Shown one piece after another: positions 13,539-23,057 of a stretch of DNA of 23,057 nucleotides. The notes beneath the pieces are model-generated. The model did no database searches. It was not told the DNA's origin and was given only the letters and a program-made list of their open reading frames with translations. The stretch spans positions 1 through 23,057 of the forward strand of contig CABRIF010000026.1 in assembly GCA_902470925.1 (NCBI GenBank), read 5' to 3'. How positions within the stretch are numbered: position 1 is the first letter of the stretch; the number at the start of each line of letters is the position of its first letter. Source of the stretch: an uncultured Collinsella sp. (GTDB lineage Bacteria; Actinomycetota; Coriobacteriia; Coriobacteriales; Coriobacteriaceae). The translations under genes and the position numbers were made by a program.

Positions 13539-15859
13539 AGGCAGACGAGCTGCCGATCCGTCCATATCTGCCGCCCTCGTTTGCGGGATGCGCGGCCGCT
13601 CTGCTTGTTGCGTGGTTCGTGCTCGCCGGCGCGTGGGACGCCCGCTCGGTGGATGACTGGCACGTCGATGCGCCGCAGGTTCGCATCGTGCTGAGCGCAG
13701 GCGCATGCGCGATGTTGCTTGCGGGCGCGCTGGCGTGCCACCGCGCGGCGAGGCGAGGGGAGCGGTTTGCCCGGCTTGCCCGATGGCTCGGCTGGGCGGG
13801 TGCCATGGGGCTGCTGTCGCTTGCATCGAGCGCCTTGTGGGTTCAGGGGTGGAACGCGCGCGCCGCAGCGGTTCAGGGACGTGCCGCCAGCTCGTTTGAC
13901 CTTGCGATGCGCGGGGATGCGCGCGCGGGTGCGTACGGGGTATCGGCGACGGCGGAGCTCTACGACGGGGAGCACGGATGCGTGGCTGCGGTGCGCGCGA
14001 CCGCCGACGAAGAGCTGGCGTCCGGCGAGCGGCTGCGCGTGGCGGGACAGCTGGAAGCGCTGGATGCGAGCGACTGGGGTCGAAGCCGATTCATGAAGGG
14101 CGAAGTTGGCTCGCTGCGCATTCGGCGGGTACTCGAGCGCATGCCGACGGCGTCGGACGATGCGGTCGCGGGGATCCGGAGCGCGGCGCTCGAACGCATC
14201 GATCCGGGTGGGTCGGACGGCCGCGCGCTGATCGCCGGGGTGGTGTGCGGTCGCACGACCGAGCTTGCGCAGACGGAGGCGAACGACCTGTTCGCGCGCT
14301 GCGGGCTGTCGCATCTGGTGGCGGTTTCGGGCAGCCATCTCGCCTACATCGCGGTGCTGCTGCAGGCGGTACTGGGTGCGCTGGGCGCGGCCCGGGCGCG
14401 GCGCATGGTGGCGCTGGTCATAACCATGGGGCTGTATGTGCTGTTTACCGGTGGCGCGGCGTCTGCGGTACGATCGGTGGTGATGGTCGTGTGCTCGTAC
14501 GCCTCGCTGCTCGGGGGCCGTAGGTCCCATGCGCTTTCGGGGTTGTCGCTCACGGCGTGCGCGCTGGTGGTGCTCGATCCGGGCATCGCGTTCGACCTGG
14601 GTTTTCAGCTCTCGGCGGCAAGCGTCCTGTTCATCCTGGTCTTCGGGCGCTATGTGGTGTGGCTGTTGCGGCGCCTCGGTCTACCGCGGACGGTTGCCGA
14701 CCCGCTCGCGCTCACGCTGGTTGCCCAGTGGGCCACCTGTCCGCTGACGCTACCGGTGTTCGGCCAGCTGTCGCTGATCGCGCCGATTGCCAACCTCGTT
14801 GCCGGCCCGCTGATGACGGCATTGCTCGTCGTGGGGTTGCTGACGGTTCCGGTTGCCACGGCGGTCCCTGCCCTCGCGGGTCTCCTTGCCGCTCCCGAAG
14901 GATTGGCGAACGCGTCGATATTCGCTGCGCGCGTCCTGGGCGACCTTCCGTTTGCCGCCTTGGCGGTGCAGGCGCAGCCCTGGCAGCTGATCGCGCCCTA
15001 CGCGGCGGCCCTCGCGGTGTACGCGCTTTGGCGCCCGTGGCGTGCATGGCAGCTGCGCGCGGCGCTCGCCATAGCGCTCGGTGCGGTGGGCGTGCATGTT
15101 GCCCGCTGGTGCCTGTTCGCCCCGCCTGCCGTCACCGTGCTCGACGTGGGCCAAGCCGATGCCATCCTGGTGCGCGACGGATCGAAGAACCTGCTGGTCG
15201 ATGCCGGGGTGGACGAGCAGGCGGCGGCCGCCCTTGCACGCAACCATGTGTTCGCGCTCGATGCCGTTGTCATCACGCATTGGGACCGCGACCACTGGGG
15301 CGGCCTTTCCGCGATCCTGCAGACCGTTCCGGTAGGAAGGCTGGTGGTGGCCGAGGGGGCGGCGCGTGCCATGCCCGATGAGGTGCGCACATCGTTTACG
15401 GGCGAGGTCATCGAAGTGGGTGCGGGAGATCTTCTCAGGGCCGGGGGCTTCGCGTGCCGCGTGGTGTGGCCGCGTGAGGCGGTTGCGGGGGAGCAGAACG
15501 GTGAGTCGGTGTGCCTAGACGTTGTCTATGACGAGGGCGGAAGGCGGCTTCACGCGCTGCTGACCGGCGACACCGAGCTCGATGCGGAACGGATCTATGC
15601 GCAGGAGGTGGGGGATATCGATATGCTGAAAGTAGGGCATCACGGGTCGAAGATTTCGGTTGACCTGCCGTTGCTGGAGACGCTCGATCCCGAAATCGCG
15701 GTTGCAAGCGCCGGGGAGGGGAACTCCTACGGGCATCCGAGCGCGGCGTGCACCGATGCGGTCGAGGCGTATGGAGCCCGGTTCGCCTGCACGATGGAGG
15801 TGGGCGATGTGGTCGTGGCTCCCGGGGATGCGGGGGCGACGGTGACGTATGGCCGCTGA
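13529..15859 (+). CDS. comEC: ComEC/Rec2 DNA internalisation protein
   Basis: A 776-residue polytopic membrane protein that imports single-stranded DNA. It has N-terminal membrane segments (about 17-100), an OB-like region, the Competence domain with several membrane helices (about 230-530, including VSGSHLAYIAVLLQAVLG), and a C-terminal metallo-beta-lactamase-like domain from about 545. The metal motif T-H584-x-D586-x-D588-H589 (THWDRDHWGG), TGDTE and GHHGSK (703-708) are intact, so the nuclease-like domain is probably functional. Length matches full ComEC proteins. ATG at 13529 lies inside the end of comEA. An early shorter start is possible but the N-terminal membrane segment supports this one. 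Confidence 0.92.
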   Translation: MRVEADELPIRPYLPPSFAGCAAALLVAWFVLAGAWDARSVDDWHVDAPQVRIVLSAGACAMLLAGALACHRAARRGERFARLARWLGWAGAMGLLSLASSALWVQGWNARAAAVQGRAASSFDLAMRGDARAGAYGVSATAELYDGEHGCVAAVRATADEELASGERLRVAGQLEALDASDWGRSRFMKGEVGSLRIRRVLERMPTASDDAVAGIRSAALERIDPGGSDGRALIAGVVCGRTTELAQTEANDLFARCGLSHLVAVSGSHLAYIAVLLQAVLGALGAARARRMVALVITMGLYVLFTGGAASAVRSVVMVVCSYASLLGGRRSHALSGLSLTACALVVLDPGIAFDLGFQLSAASVLFILVFGRYVVWLLRRLGLPRTVADPLALTLVAQWATCPLTLPVFGQLSLIAPIANLVAGPLMTALLVVGLLTVPVATAVPALAGLLAAPEGLANASIFAARVLGDLPFAALAVQAQPWQLIAPYAAALAVYALWRPWRAWQLRAALAIALGAVGVHVARWCLFAPPAVTVLDVGQADAILVRDGSKNLLVDAGVDEQAAAALARNHVFALDAVVITHWDRDHWGGLSAILQTVPVGRLVVAEGAARAMPDEVRTSFTGEVIEVGAGDLLRAGGFACRVVWPREAVAGEQNGESVCLDVVYDEGGRRLHALLTGDTELDAERIYAQEVGDIDMLKVGHHGSKISVDLPLLETLDPEIAVASAGEGNSYGHPSAACTDAVEAYGARFACTMEVGDVVVAPGDAGATVTYGR

Positions 15860-15889
15860 GTTGTGCGGGCGTGCGGCTGCGCCTGACGG

Positions 15890-15895
15890 TAGAAT
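15890..15895 (+). promoter_or_regulatory. candidate -10 box upstream of holA
   Basis: TAGAAT lies 61 bases before the holA start in the 96-base gap after comEC. No -35 at normal spacing is visible (TTGTGC at 15861 is 23 bases away), so holA may also be read through from comEC. Confidence 0.35.
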
Positions 15896-15955
15896 GTATG
15901 AGATGCCGCACGCACGGCATGCGCGAGGGACTGTCGAGAGAAGGGGCGCGAACAG

Positions 15956-16921
15956 ATGGCACAGGCGGAGTTGCTTCCTGCGTATCTCATCGTGGGCGCC
16001 GATGAGTTCAAGCGCTCGAACGCGCTCGACCGCATGCGGGCCCGTCTCGAGGAGAGCGGCATGTCGGCATTCAACCTCGATGAGCGCGACATGACCAAGG
16101 ACCCGCAGATCGATGACATCATCGCATCGCTCAACACCTTCCCCATGGGCGCCCCGTTCAGGCTCGTGATCCTGCATGGGTGCGACAAGCTTCCCAAGGC
16201 GGTAAGCGAGCCGCTTGTGAGCTACCTGGCGAATCCGGCTCCCTCGACGGTGTGCCTGCTGGAGGCAGGTAGCCTGGCCAAGAACACGCGGCTGTACAAG
16301 GCCGTGGCGAAGATCGGGCCCAAAGCCGTGGTGGATTGCGCACCGAAAAAGGCATGGGAGATGCCCCGGCAGGTCGTGGCGATGGCGCGTGCGCACGGCA
16401 AGGCCATGGACCTGCCTGCCGCCGAGGAGCTCGTCTCGCGCGCGGGCGATAACAGCCGCATGCTCGATAACGAATTGAAGAAGCTCGCCGCCATGGTGGC
16501 CGGTCCTGCGATTTCGCTGGCAGATGTCGAGCGCCTGGTGATGCGCACCGCCGAGGTGAAGCCGTGGGATCTGCTGAACGCGGTGGCGGCGCGGGACCTT
16601 CCGCGTGCGCTCGAGCTGCTGGAGCTGCAGCCTGAGCGCAGCGAGATCCGCCTGTGGTCGCTGCTGGTGGGGCGTATCCGCGAGCTGATCGTGGCCAAGG
16701 CGCTCGACGCGCGCGGGCAGGGTCGCGAGCTCGCCGCGACCCTCGTCGTGCAGTCCTGGCAGGTTAAAAACCATCTGGGATGGGCACGCCGCTGGTCGAT
16801 GCCGGCGCTGGTCGATGCCCTGGGCGCCGCCGCCGAGGTCGAGCTCGCCCTCAAGGGCTCGCGCGACAGCCAGCTTGCCTTGCGCATGTGGATCACCGAG
16901 ATGCTGCGCGCTGCATCGTAG
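15956..16921 (+). CDS. holA: DNA polymerase III delta subunit
   Basis: A 321-residue clamp-loader subunit that opens the beta sliding clamp. The N-terminal LLPAYLIVGADEFKRSNALDRM, the central LEAGSLAKNTRLYKAVAKIG, the DNSRMLDNELKKLAAMVAG segment and the C-terminal collar region (AVAARDLPRALELLELQ ... LWSLLVGRIRELIVAKAL) match the HolA family order. Length is slightly below the E. coli protein, as common in actinobacteria. ATG at 15956 follows AAGGGG by nine bases. The comEA-comEC-holA-rpsT order is a conserved cluster in many Gram-positive bacteria, which supports the call. Confidence 0.92.
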   Translation: MAQAELLPAYLIVGADEFKRSNALDRMRARLEESGMSAFNLDERDMTKDPQIDDIIASLNTFPMGAPFRLVILHGCDKLPKAVSEPLVSYLANPAPSTVCLLEAGSLAKNTRLYKAVAKIGPKAVVDCAPKKAWEMPRQVVAMARAHGKAMDLPAAEELVSRAGDNSRMLDNELKKLAAMVAGPAISLADVERLVMRTAEVKPWDLLNAVAARDLPRALELLELQPERSEIRLWSLLVGRIRELIVAKALDARGQGRELAATLVVQSWQVKNHLGWARRWSMPALVDALGAAAEVELALKGSRDSQLALRMWITEMLRAAS

Positions 16922-16973
16922 CCGGCCGGTGTGGAATTTCGTGCGCGGCCAGCGAATAAATGCTGCTCGTCAG

Positions 16974-17001
16974 TTGCGCTTGCAGAGCCGCATGATATAC
17001 T
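16974..17001 (+). promoter_or_regulatory. rpsT promoter with extended -10
   Basis: TTGCGC (16974-16979) and TATACT (16996-17001) are 16 bases apart, and TGA immediately before the -10 makes an extended -10. Transcription would start near 17008. Confidence 0.75.
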
Positions 17002-17051
17002 TTCCGGCTGTATGACCTCAACAACCGTGTCTCAGAGGCCGGATAGTAAGA

Positions 17052-17070
17052 CTTTCTCAGTATCTGAAAG
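17052..17070 (+). promoter_or_regulatory. leader hairpin overlapping the rpsT ribosome binding site
   Basis: CTTTCTCAG (17052-17060) can pair with CTGAAAG (17064-17070) with a two-base bulge. The 3' arm includes the first bases of the AAAGGA ribosome binding site, so it could mask it. Autoregulation by S20 is known in enteric bacteria; here it is only a structural suggestion. Confidence 0.35.
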
Positions 17071-17081
17071 GAACACCACCA

Positions 17082-17345
17082 GTGGCAAACATCAAGTCTC
17101 AGAAGAAGCGTATCCGCACCAATGAGATCGCTCGTGTCCGCAACCGCGCGATTCGTTCCGAGCTCAAGACCGTGATCAAGCACGTTCGCGCCGCCGTCGA
17201 GGCTGGCGACAAGGCCGCTGCCGCCGCCGCTGCGACCACCGCGTACCGCAAGCTCGACAAGGCTGCCGCCAAGGGCGTTATCCACAAGAACCAGGCTGCC
17301 AACCGTAAGTCGGGCGTTCAGTCGCTGGTCAACACGCTGAACTAG
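17082..17345 (+). CDS. rpsT: 30S ribosomal protein S20
   Basis: An 87-residue, highly basic primary-binding protein of the 30S subunit body, contacting 16S rRNA. It starts ANIKSQKKRIRTNEIARVRNR, the standard S20 N-terminus, and ends with GVIHKNQAANRKSGVQSLVNTLN, the standard C-terminus; both helices are Lys/Arg/Ala-rich. The start is GTG at 17082 with AAAGGA about nine bases upstream; no ATG fits. It has its own extended -10 promoter and an efficient terminator 30 bases after the stop, so it is a single-gene unit although it follows holA. Confidence 0.97.
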   Translation: MANIKSQKKRIRTNEIARVRNRAIRSELKTVIKHVRAAVEAGDKAAAAAAATTAYRKLDKAAAKGVIHKNQAANRKSGVQSLVNTLN

Positions 17346-17374
17346 CACGAACTGCTCAAATTCGAGCGATTCTT

Positions 17375-17407
17375 ACGGGTCCTGCGCAAGCGGGACCCGT
17401 TTTGTTT
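17375..17407 (+). terminator. intrinsic terminator of rpsT
   Basis: An 11-bp stem (17375-17385 with 17390-17400, one G-U pair) is closed by a GCAA tetraloop and followed by TTTGTTTT. On the minus strand there is no T tract after the stem, so it works only for rpsT. Confidence 0.93.
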
Positions 17408-17431
17408 TGGAGCTCGTTGGGATGGGATGGG

Positions 17432-17749
17432 CTAGTTACCCGGGCCGGGCTGGCTGCTTCGCGGGTGCGACGTCAGATGCCAGCCGTCGCAGTAGGGGCA
17501 GCGGTAGATGGACAGACCCGTTTGACCGTGAGCGGCGCAGGCGGCGACTGCGTCCTGCGCCTCCCTGCGGGACCGGTAGCGCTGCTTGGATTCGCACGCC
17601 CGACGACGGCGGGCGGCTTCGACGGCCGCCCGATCGTGTTCACTGCGTACGCGCTCCCGCTCAAAGAGCTCGCTGAAGCCCGTGGGGTCAAGCCGCTCCT
17701 CGAACGCGGCGCGCTGCTTGGCCCGCGCCGATCGCTTGTGGCTCGACAT
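17432..17749 (-). CDS. small basic Cys/His protein with a CxxC motif, function unknown
   Basis: A 105-residue protein I cannot assign to a named family. The N-terminal half (1-50) is very Arg/Lys/Glu-rich and probably helical (a charged stretch ending RRRRAC). The C-terminal half holds C52, then SKQRYRSRREAQDAV, C71, H74, and IYRC84-PYC87-DGWH91-LTSH95, which looks like a small zinc ribbon or an RNA/DNA-binding knuckle. Similar CPYC-GWHLTS endings occur, from memory, in short hypothetical proteins of phages and actinobacteria. The ATG at 17749 follows GAAGGAAGG by seven bases; a longer in-frame reading to 17890 runs into the upstream gene and is rejected. It lies 41 bases after the alcohol dehydrogenase gene and is probably co-transcribed with it. 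Confidence 0.75.
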   Translation of the reverse strand: MSSHKRSARAKQRAAFEERLDPTGFSELFERERVRSEHDRAAVEAARRRRACESKQRYRSRREAQDAVAACAAHGQTGLSIYRCPYCDGWHLTSHPRSSQPGPGN

Positions 17750-17790
17750 GGGCACACCTTCCTTCGGATCGCGGTTTGCGCGGCTTGACG

Positions 17791-18888
17791 TTAGCGCTCC
17801 TCGAGCAGCGTCTGGCCGAATGCGTCGGCGGCGATGATGGCGGCGGTGAACGCCTCGGGCGAAAACGCCTGCGGATTGCCCAGCTTCCATTCGTTGGTTT
17901 GCTGGGCGAGCTCGACGAGCTGGGGGAGATGCGAGCGGTCCAGATCGAGCTCGGCCAAGGTAACCGGTAGGCCCAGCTGCTTGTTGAAGCGCGCATAGCG
18001 CTCGAGTTCGGCGTCATCGCCCCGATAGGCATGCAGGACCAGGACGCCGAAGCTCACGACCTCGCCGTGCAGGTGGTGCGCACCGCTGCGTGTGACACCG
18101 CAGCTGGCGTTGTAGAAGGCGTGCGCGAGCGAGGAGTTGTAGTAGAAGTCGGGCTGGTTGGTGAGGTTCGAGACGTATCCGGTGTTCACCACGATGTCGA
18201 GGGCGATCTGCTTTACGGCCTCGCTCGCATGCCCGGCGCGGACATCGGCCAGGCCCTCCGCGCCCCATTCCATGAGCGGCTCGGTGCAGGTGTGGGCCAG
18301 GGTGAGGCCGAGCGCGGCGGTGTGGGAAAGGTCCTTGCCGCTCGTGGCGTATTCGACCTCGGGTTGCTTGGAGAGCGCGTCTCCGATGCCGGCCCAGAAG
18401 TACTCGGCGGGAGCCTCGGCGATGATGGCGGGGTTGATGAAGATGTGCACCGGGGCGTCCGGGTAGGCGTATTCCTTGAAGGAGCCGTCGTCGTGGTAGA
18501 TCACGGCGATGGCTGTGGCGCTCGAGCAGTTCGAGCAGATGGTGGGCACCGAGAACACGGGCAGGTCATGCTGTTTCGCCGCGGTCTTTACGGTGTCGAT
18601 GGCCTTGCCGCCGCCGATGGCGAATACGGCGTCGGCGGCAGTTTGCGCGAGCACGTCGGCGATCGCGTCGACGTTGCGCTGCGTAGAGTCGGTGCCGTAG
18701 ACCACCTCGGCCTCGATGCTGATGCCCGTGTCCTCGAGCGCGGCGCGGATGCCGGGCGCTGCGGCGGCGAGGGCGCGCGCCCCGCCCGCAAGCACGATGC
18801 GCGTGGCGCGGTAGCCGGCCAAGACGGCAGGAATCGCCTCGAAGCAATCTTCGCCGACGGTGTAGTTGCTCATCTGGATAGTTCGCAT
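17791..18888 (-). CDS. gldA: iron-containing alcohol dehydrogenase, glycerol dehydrogenase type
   Basis: A 365-residue NAD-dependent dehydrogenase, normal length for GldA. The nucleotide-binding GGGK (92-95, in FAIGGGKAIDTVK) and the metal ligands D170 (AGIGDALSK), H256 (SLAHAFYN) and H274 (HHLHGEVVSFG) are present; two of the three share E. coli GldA numbering. It likely oxidises glycerol to dihydroxyacetone or acts on a related small diol, in the cytoplasm. The substrate cannot be fixed from sequence, since related enzymes act on other polyols. ATG at 18888 has AGGAGG four bases upstream; ATG at 18873 lacks one. The open frame extends further 5' but this part shows no coding support. No dihydroxyacetone kinase gene is adjacent. 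Confidence 0.85.
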   Translation of the reverse strand: MRTIQMSNYTVGEDCFEAIPAVLAGYRATRIVLAGGARALAAAAPGIRAALEDTGISIEAEVVYGTDSTQRNVDAIADVLAQTAADAVFAIGGGKAIDTVKTAAKQHDLPVFSVPTICSNCSSATAIAVIYHDDGSFKEYAYPDAPVHIFINPAIIAEAPAEYFWAGIGDALSKQPEVEYATSGKDLSHTAALGLTLAHTCTEPLMEWGAEGLADVRAGHASEAVKQIALDIVVNTGYVSNLTNQPDFYYNSSLAHAFYNASCGVTRSGAHHLHGEVVSFGVLVLHAYRGDDAELERYARFNKQLGLPVTLAELDLDRSHLPQLVELAQQTNEWKLGNPQAFSPEAFTAAIIAADAFGQTLLEER

Positions 18889-18922
18889 GGTGCCTCCTCG
18901 CGCGCGGTGTAGATAGTCCCAC

Positions 18923-18928
18923 ATTGTA
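18923..18928 (-). promoter_or_regulatory. candidate -10 box of gldA
   Basis: On the minus strand TACAAT lies 34 bases before the ATG. The region 17 bases further up (GCGGCA) is a poor -35, so this is tentative. Confidence 0.4.
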
Positions 18929-19176
18929 TCGTGAGCCCCGAGGGATGCCGCTTGGATCGGCTTTTGTATACGCTTCGGTAACATTGCCGGCTGTCGGGCG
19001 GGGAGCATCACGTGGTCCTTTGGAGCCGCGATCTCGCGCGGAGGCCGGGATGCGATCCGAGGCCGGGAGCCTGCGGCCGGGGTTGGCTGTGCGGAAAGGC
19101 CGAGAGCCGGCAGGAGCATGTGGAGTGTGTGGCCGCCGGCATCGTTCGCAACGTCGCGCCGCGCTTCCCGTGACCG
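18929..19176. other. divergent intergenic region between gldA and the ileS leader
   Basis: No gene is supported. Reading frames crossing it are extensions of the neighbours with no start signal. A GTATAC at 18966-18971 is palindromic and lies between the divergent units, but no regulator site is recognisable. Confidence 0.4.
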
Positions 19177-19185
19177 TGCTATCAT
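19177..19185 (+). promoter_or_regulatory. extended -10 promoter of the ileS transcript
   Basis: TGCTATCAT is an extended -10 (TGn plus TATCAT) seven bases before the expected transcript start near 19192, just upstream of T-box stem I. No good -35 is present, as is common with extended -10 promoters. Confidence 0.6.
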
Positions 19186-19191
19186 GCTGAA

Positions 19192-19575
19192 CACAGGCGT
19201 TGAAGGGGACGAGTAAATCGGACCCGCACGGCACAGAGAGCCCGGGGTGCTGCGATCCGGGTGCGTGCGGCCCATTGAATATCACCCCGGAGCCGCGGTC
19301 CGAACAGCTGCTTGGGTGGGCTTGTGGCGTTTCGTATGATGTGGGCGTGCGCGCTTTGAGGGCGCCGCGGCCGCGAAAACGAAACGACCCCGTCCCCAGA
19401 TTGCAGCTCAGTAGATGCCGCCGGGATGGCCGTCGTGACAGGCCAGCCGAGTACGAGGGGAGTGCGCAGGCACGAACCTTTGAGCTGGGTGGTAGAGCGA
19501 AACGCACGCGCAGGCCTGCTTCCTGCGCATTCATCGAGCGCTTCGTCCCAGCTTGCAGGGACGGGCGCTTTTTTC
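19192..19575 (+). ncRNA. T-box riboswitch (isoleucine) controlling ileS by transcription attenuation
   Basis: Stem I shows the AGAGAG motif (19235-19240), the distal GGGGTGCTGCGATCCGG region and the specifier loop TTGAATATCACC, in which ATC at 19281-19283 is an isoleucine codon. The T-box bulge TGGT (19490-19493) can pair with the ACCA end of tRNA-Ile. Antiterminator: GCTGGG (19484-19489) with CCCAGC (19547-19552), and GCGAA (19497-19501) with TTCGT (19542-19546). Terminator: AGCGC-TT-CGTCCC (19537-19549) with GGGACG-G-GCGCT (19558-19569), then TTTTTT to 19574; it shares bases with the antiterminator, so they exclude each other. Uncharged tRNA-Ile should turn ileS on. The bulge is TGGTAGA instead of the usual TGGTACC. 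A 7-bp hairpin (19508-19528) lies in the antiterminator loop. Confidence 0.88.
19537..19574 (+). terminator. regulated intrinsic terminator of the ileS T-box
   Basis: An 11-bp stem with one bulged T and an eight-base loop is followed by six T. Its 5' arm includes CCC of the CCCAGC used by the antiterminator. Confidence 0.85.
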
Positions 19576-19652
19576 ATGTCGGAGGAGGCCTGCGGCCGTG
19601 TACGGTCGCGCGGCCGAGCACCGAGGGCGCCCACAACGAGAAGGGGGTATTC

Positions 19653-22457
<2,805 letters not shown>

Positions 22458-22634
22458 GGCCTGCCCATCGGACGTCGTCGCGTGGCGGCGGCGGGCGTTC
22501 CTTCGGGCGCGGCTTTGCACAACGCCCCCCCGGAGCGCCTGCCGCCTCTTGAGGTTATCCGGTGCAGACACCCAAAGATGTTGCGCCGTTTGTTCAAACT
22601 GGGGCCTAGCTCTGAGAAGATGAGTGGCGTACCG

Positions 22635-22697
22635 GGGGTGCCGGCGTTTTCACGGGACGTTTCGCGAAGCCACGCCCCGTGAAAACGCCGGCACCCC
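22635..22697. repeat. perfect 22-bp inverted repeat between ileS and lspA
   Basis: Bases 22635-22656 and 22676-22697 are exact reverse complements, separated by 19 bases that include the palindrome TTCGCGAA (22661-22668). No T tract follows on either strand. Position 178 bases after ileS and 36 before lspA fits a terminator-like or roadblock structure, or an intergenic repeat element. Confidence 0.75.
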
Positions 22698-22732
22698 TAG
22701 ATGACACCGCGTTCAGGTAGACGGGAGTTGCT

Positions 22733-23057
22733 GTGGAACAGAGCGGACCGAAGCAGACGATGCGAGGCAGGACGCTTGAGCCGTCGCTGGCGTGGCGCGT
22801 CTGTGTGGGACTCGTCGCGGCGGTGACGCTGTATGCGCTCGACCGCATCACCAAGGCGTTCGTCATGAACACGATCATGGTGACCGGGGAGAGCGTCGGC
22901 GTGCTGCCGGGTATCGTGAGCTTCCGCTTCGTGGCGAACACCGGGGCGGCGTTTAGCCTCGGCGAGGGGATGGGCGCTGCCTTCGCGCTGCTGGCGGCCG
23001 CCGTCGTGGTAGCGATTGCGGTCTATGTGGTCCGGACGCCGCAGGTCTCCCGCATCG
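22733..23057 (+). CDS. lspA: lipoprotein signal peptidase (signal peptidase II), N-terminal part; cut by window end
   Basis: About 108 residues are visible before the window ends. The membrane aspartyl protease removes signal peptides from prolipoproteins after lipid attachment. A membrane segment (about 19-36) is followed by the first catalytic Asp in the LDRITK motif, then a periplasmic-side loop and the NTGAAFSLGEG motif (consensus NxGAAFG), and a second membrane segment (AAFALLAAAVVVAIAVYVV). The second catalytic Asp lies beyond the window. GTG at 22733 follows GGGAG by five bases; ATG at 22760 is possible but has no good ribosome binding site. ileS-lspA adjacency is common in bacteria, often followed by rluD. 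Confidence 0.92.
   Translation, partial: MEQSGPKQTMRGRTLEPSLAWRVCVGLVAAVTLYALDRITKAFVMNTIMVTGESVGVLPGIVSFRFVANTGAAFSLGEGMGAAFALLAAAVVVAIAVYVVRTPQVSRI

Noticed and set aside
17750..17890. Longer start for the small CxxC protein
   Set aside because: It would overlap the end of gldA and has no ribosome binding site, whereas ATG at 17749 follows GAAGGAAGG.
18889..19275. N-terminal extension of the alcohol dehydrogenase frame
   Set aside because: No family similarity, and the ATG at 18888 has AGGAGG directly upstream.
19200..19652. 151-residue N-terminal extension of ileS
   Set aside because: The stretch is the T-box leader with terminator; the GTG at 19653 has a good ribosome binding site and gives the normal IleS N-terminus.

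Overview
The window reads as about 23 kb of the chromosome of a high-GC Gram-positive actinobacterium, most likely a gut Coriobacteriia (Collinsella-like). This is inferred from four things: an mIHF-type integration host factor next to gmk and rpoZ, actinobacterial-looking protein sequences, a sortase-anchored GH95 fucosidase, and GTG starts with strong GGAGG-type ribosome binding sites. I cannot name the species from sequence alone. No mobile element, CRISPR array, rRNA or tRNA gene was seen.

Layout. 1-618: the 3' end of a dTDP-glucose 4,6-dehydratase gene (rmlB). 860-3823: a secreted GH95 alpha-L-fucosidase-type enzyme with a Pro/Asp-rich linker and a C-terminal LAETG cell-wall sorting signal. 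4056-9624: a pyrimidine operon with a structured leader (hairpin, competing antiterminator, intrinsic terminator), then pyrR-pyrB-pyrC-pyrK-pyrD-pyrF, tightly packed with several start/stop overlaps; carAB and pyrE are not in it. 9706-12279: a clear promoter, then mihF-gmk-rpoZ-thiI. 12280-12812: a 533-base non-coding stretch with three strong hairpins and a degenerate tandem repeat. 12813-16921: comEA-comEC (DNA uptake) and holA (DNA polymerase III delta). 16974-17407: rpsT with its own promoter and a textbook terminator.

17432-18888 (minus strand): a glycerol-dehydrogenase-like iron alcohol dehydrogenase gene followed by a small Cys/His protein of unknown function. 19180-22457: an isoleucine T-box riboswitch (specifier AUC) with a transcription terminator, controlling ileS. 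22635-22697: a perfect 22-bp inverted repeat. 22733-end: the 5' part of lspA.

The region is mostly core metabolism and information processing. No wholly new multi-gene system was found. The points most worth a second look are regulatory or structural: a T-box whose tRNA-binding bulge departs from consensus (UGGUAGA instead of UGGUACC), a pyr attenuator without a recognisable PyrR-binding loop, the hairpin/repeat cluster before comEA, the long perfect inverted repeat between ileS and lspA, the small CxxC protein, and the possible dual anchoring of the fucosidase.
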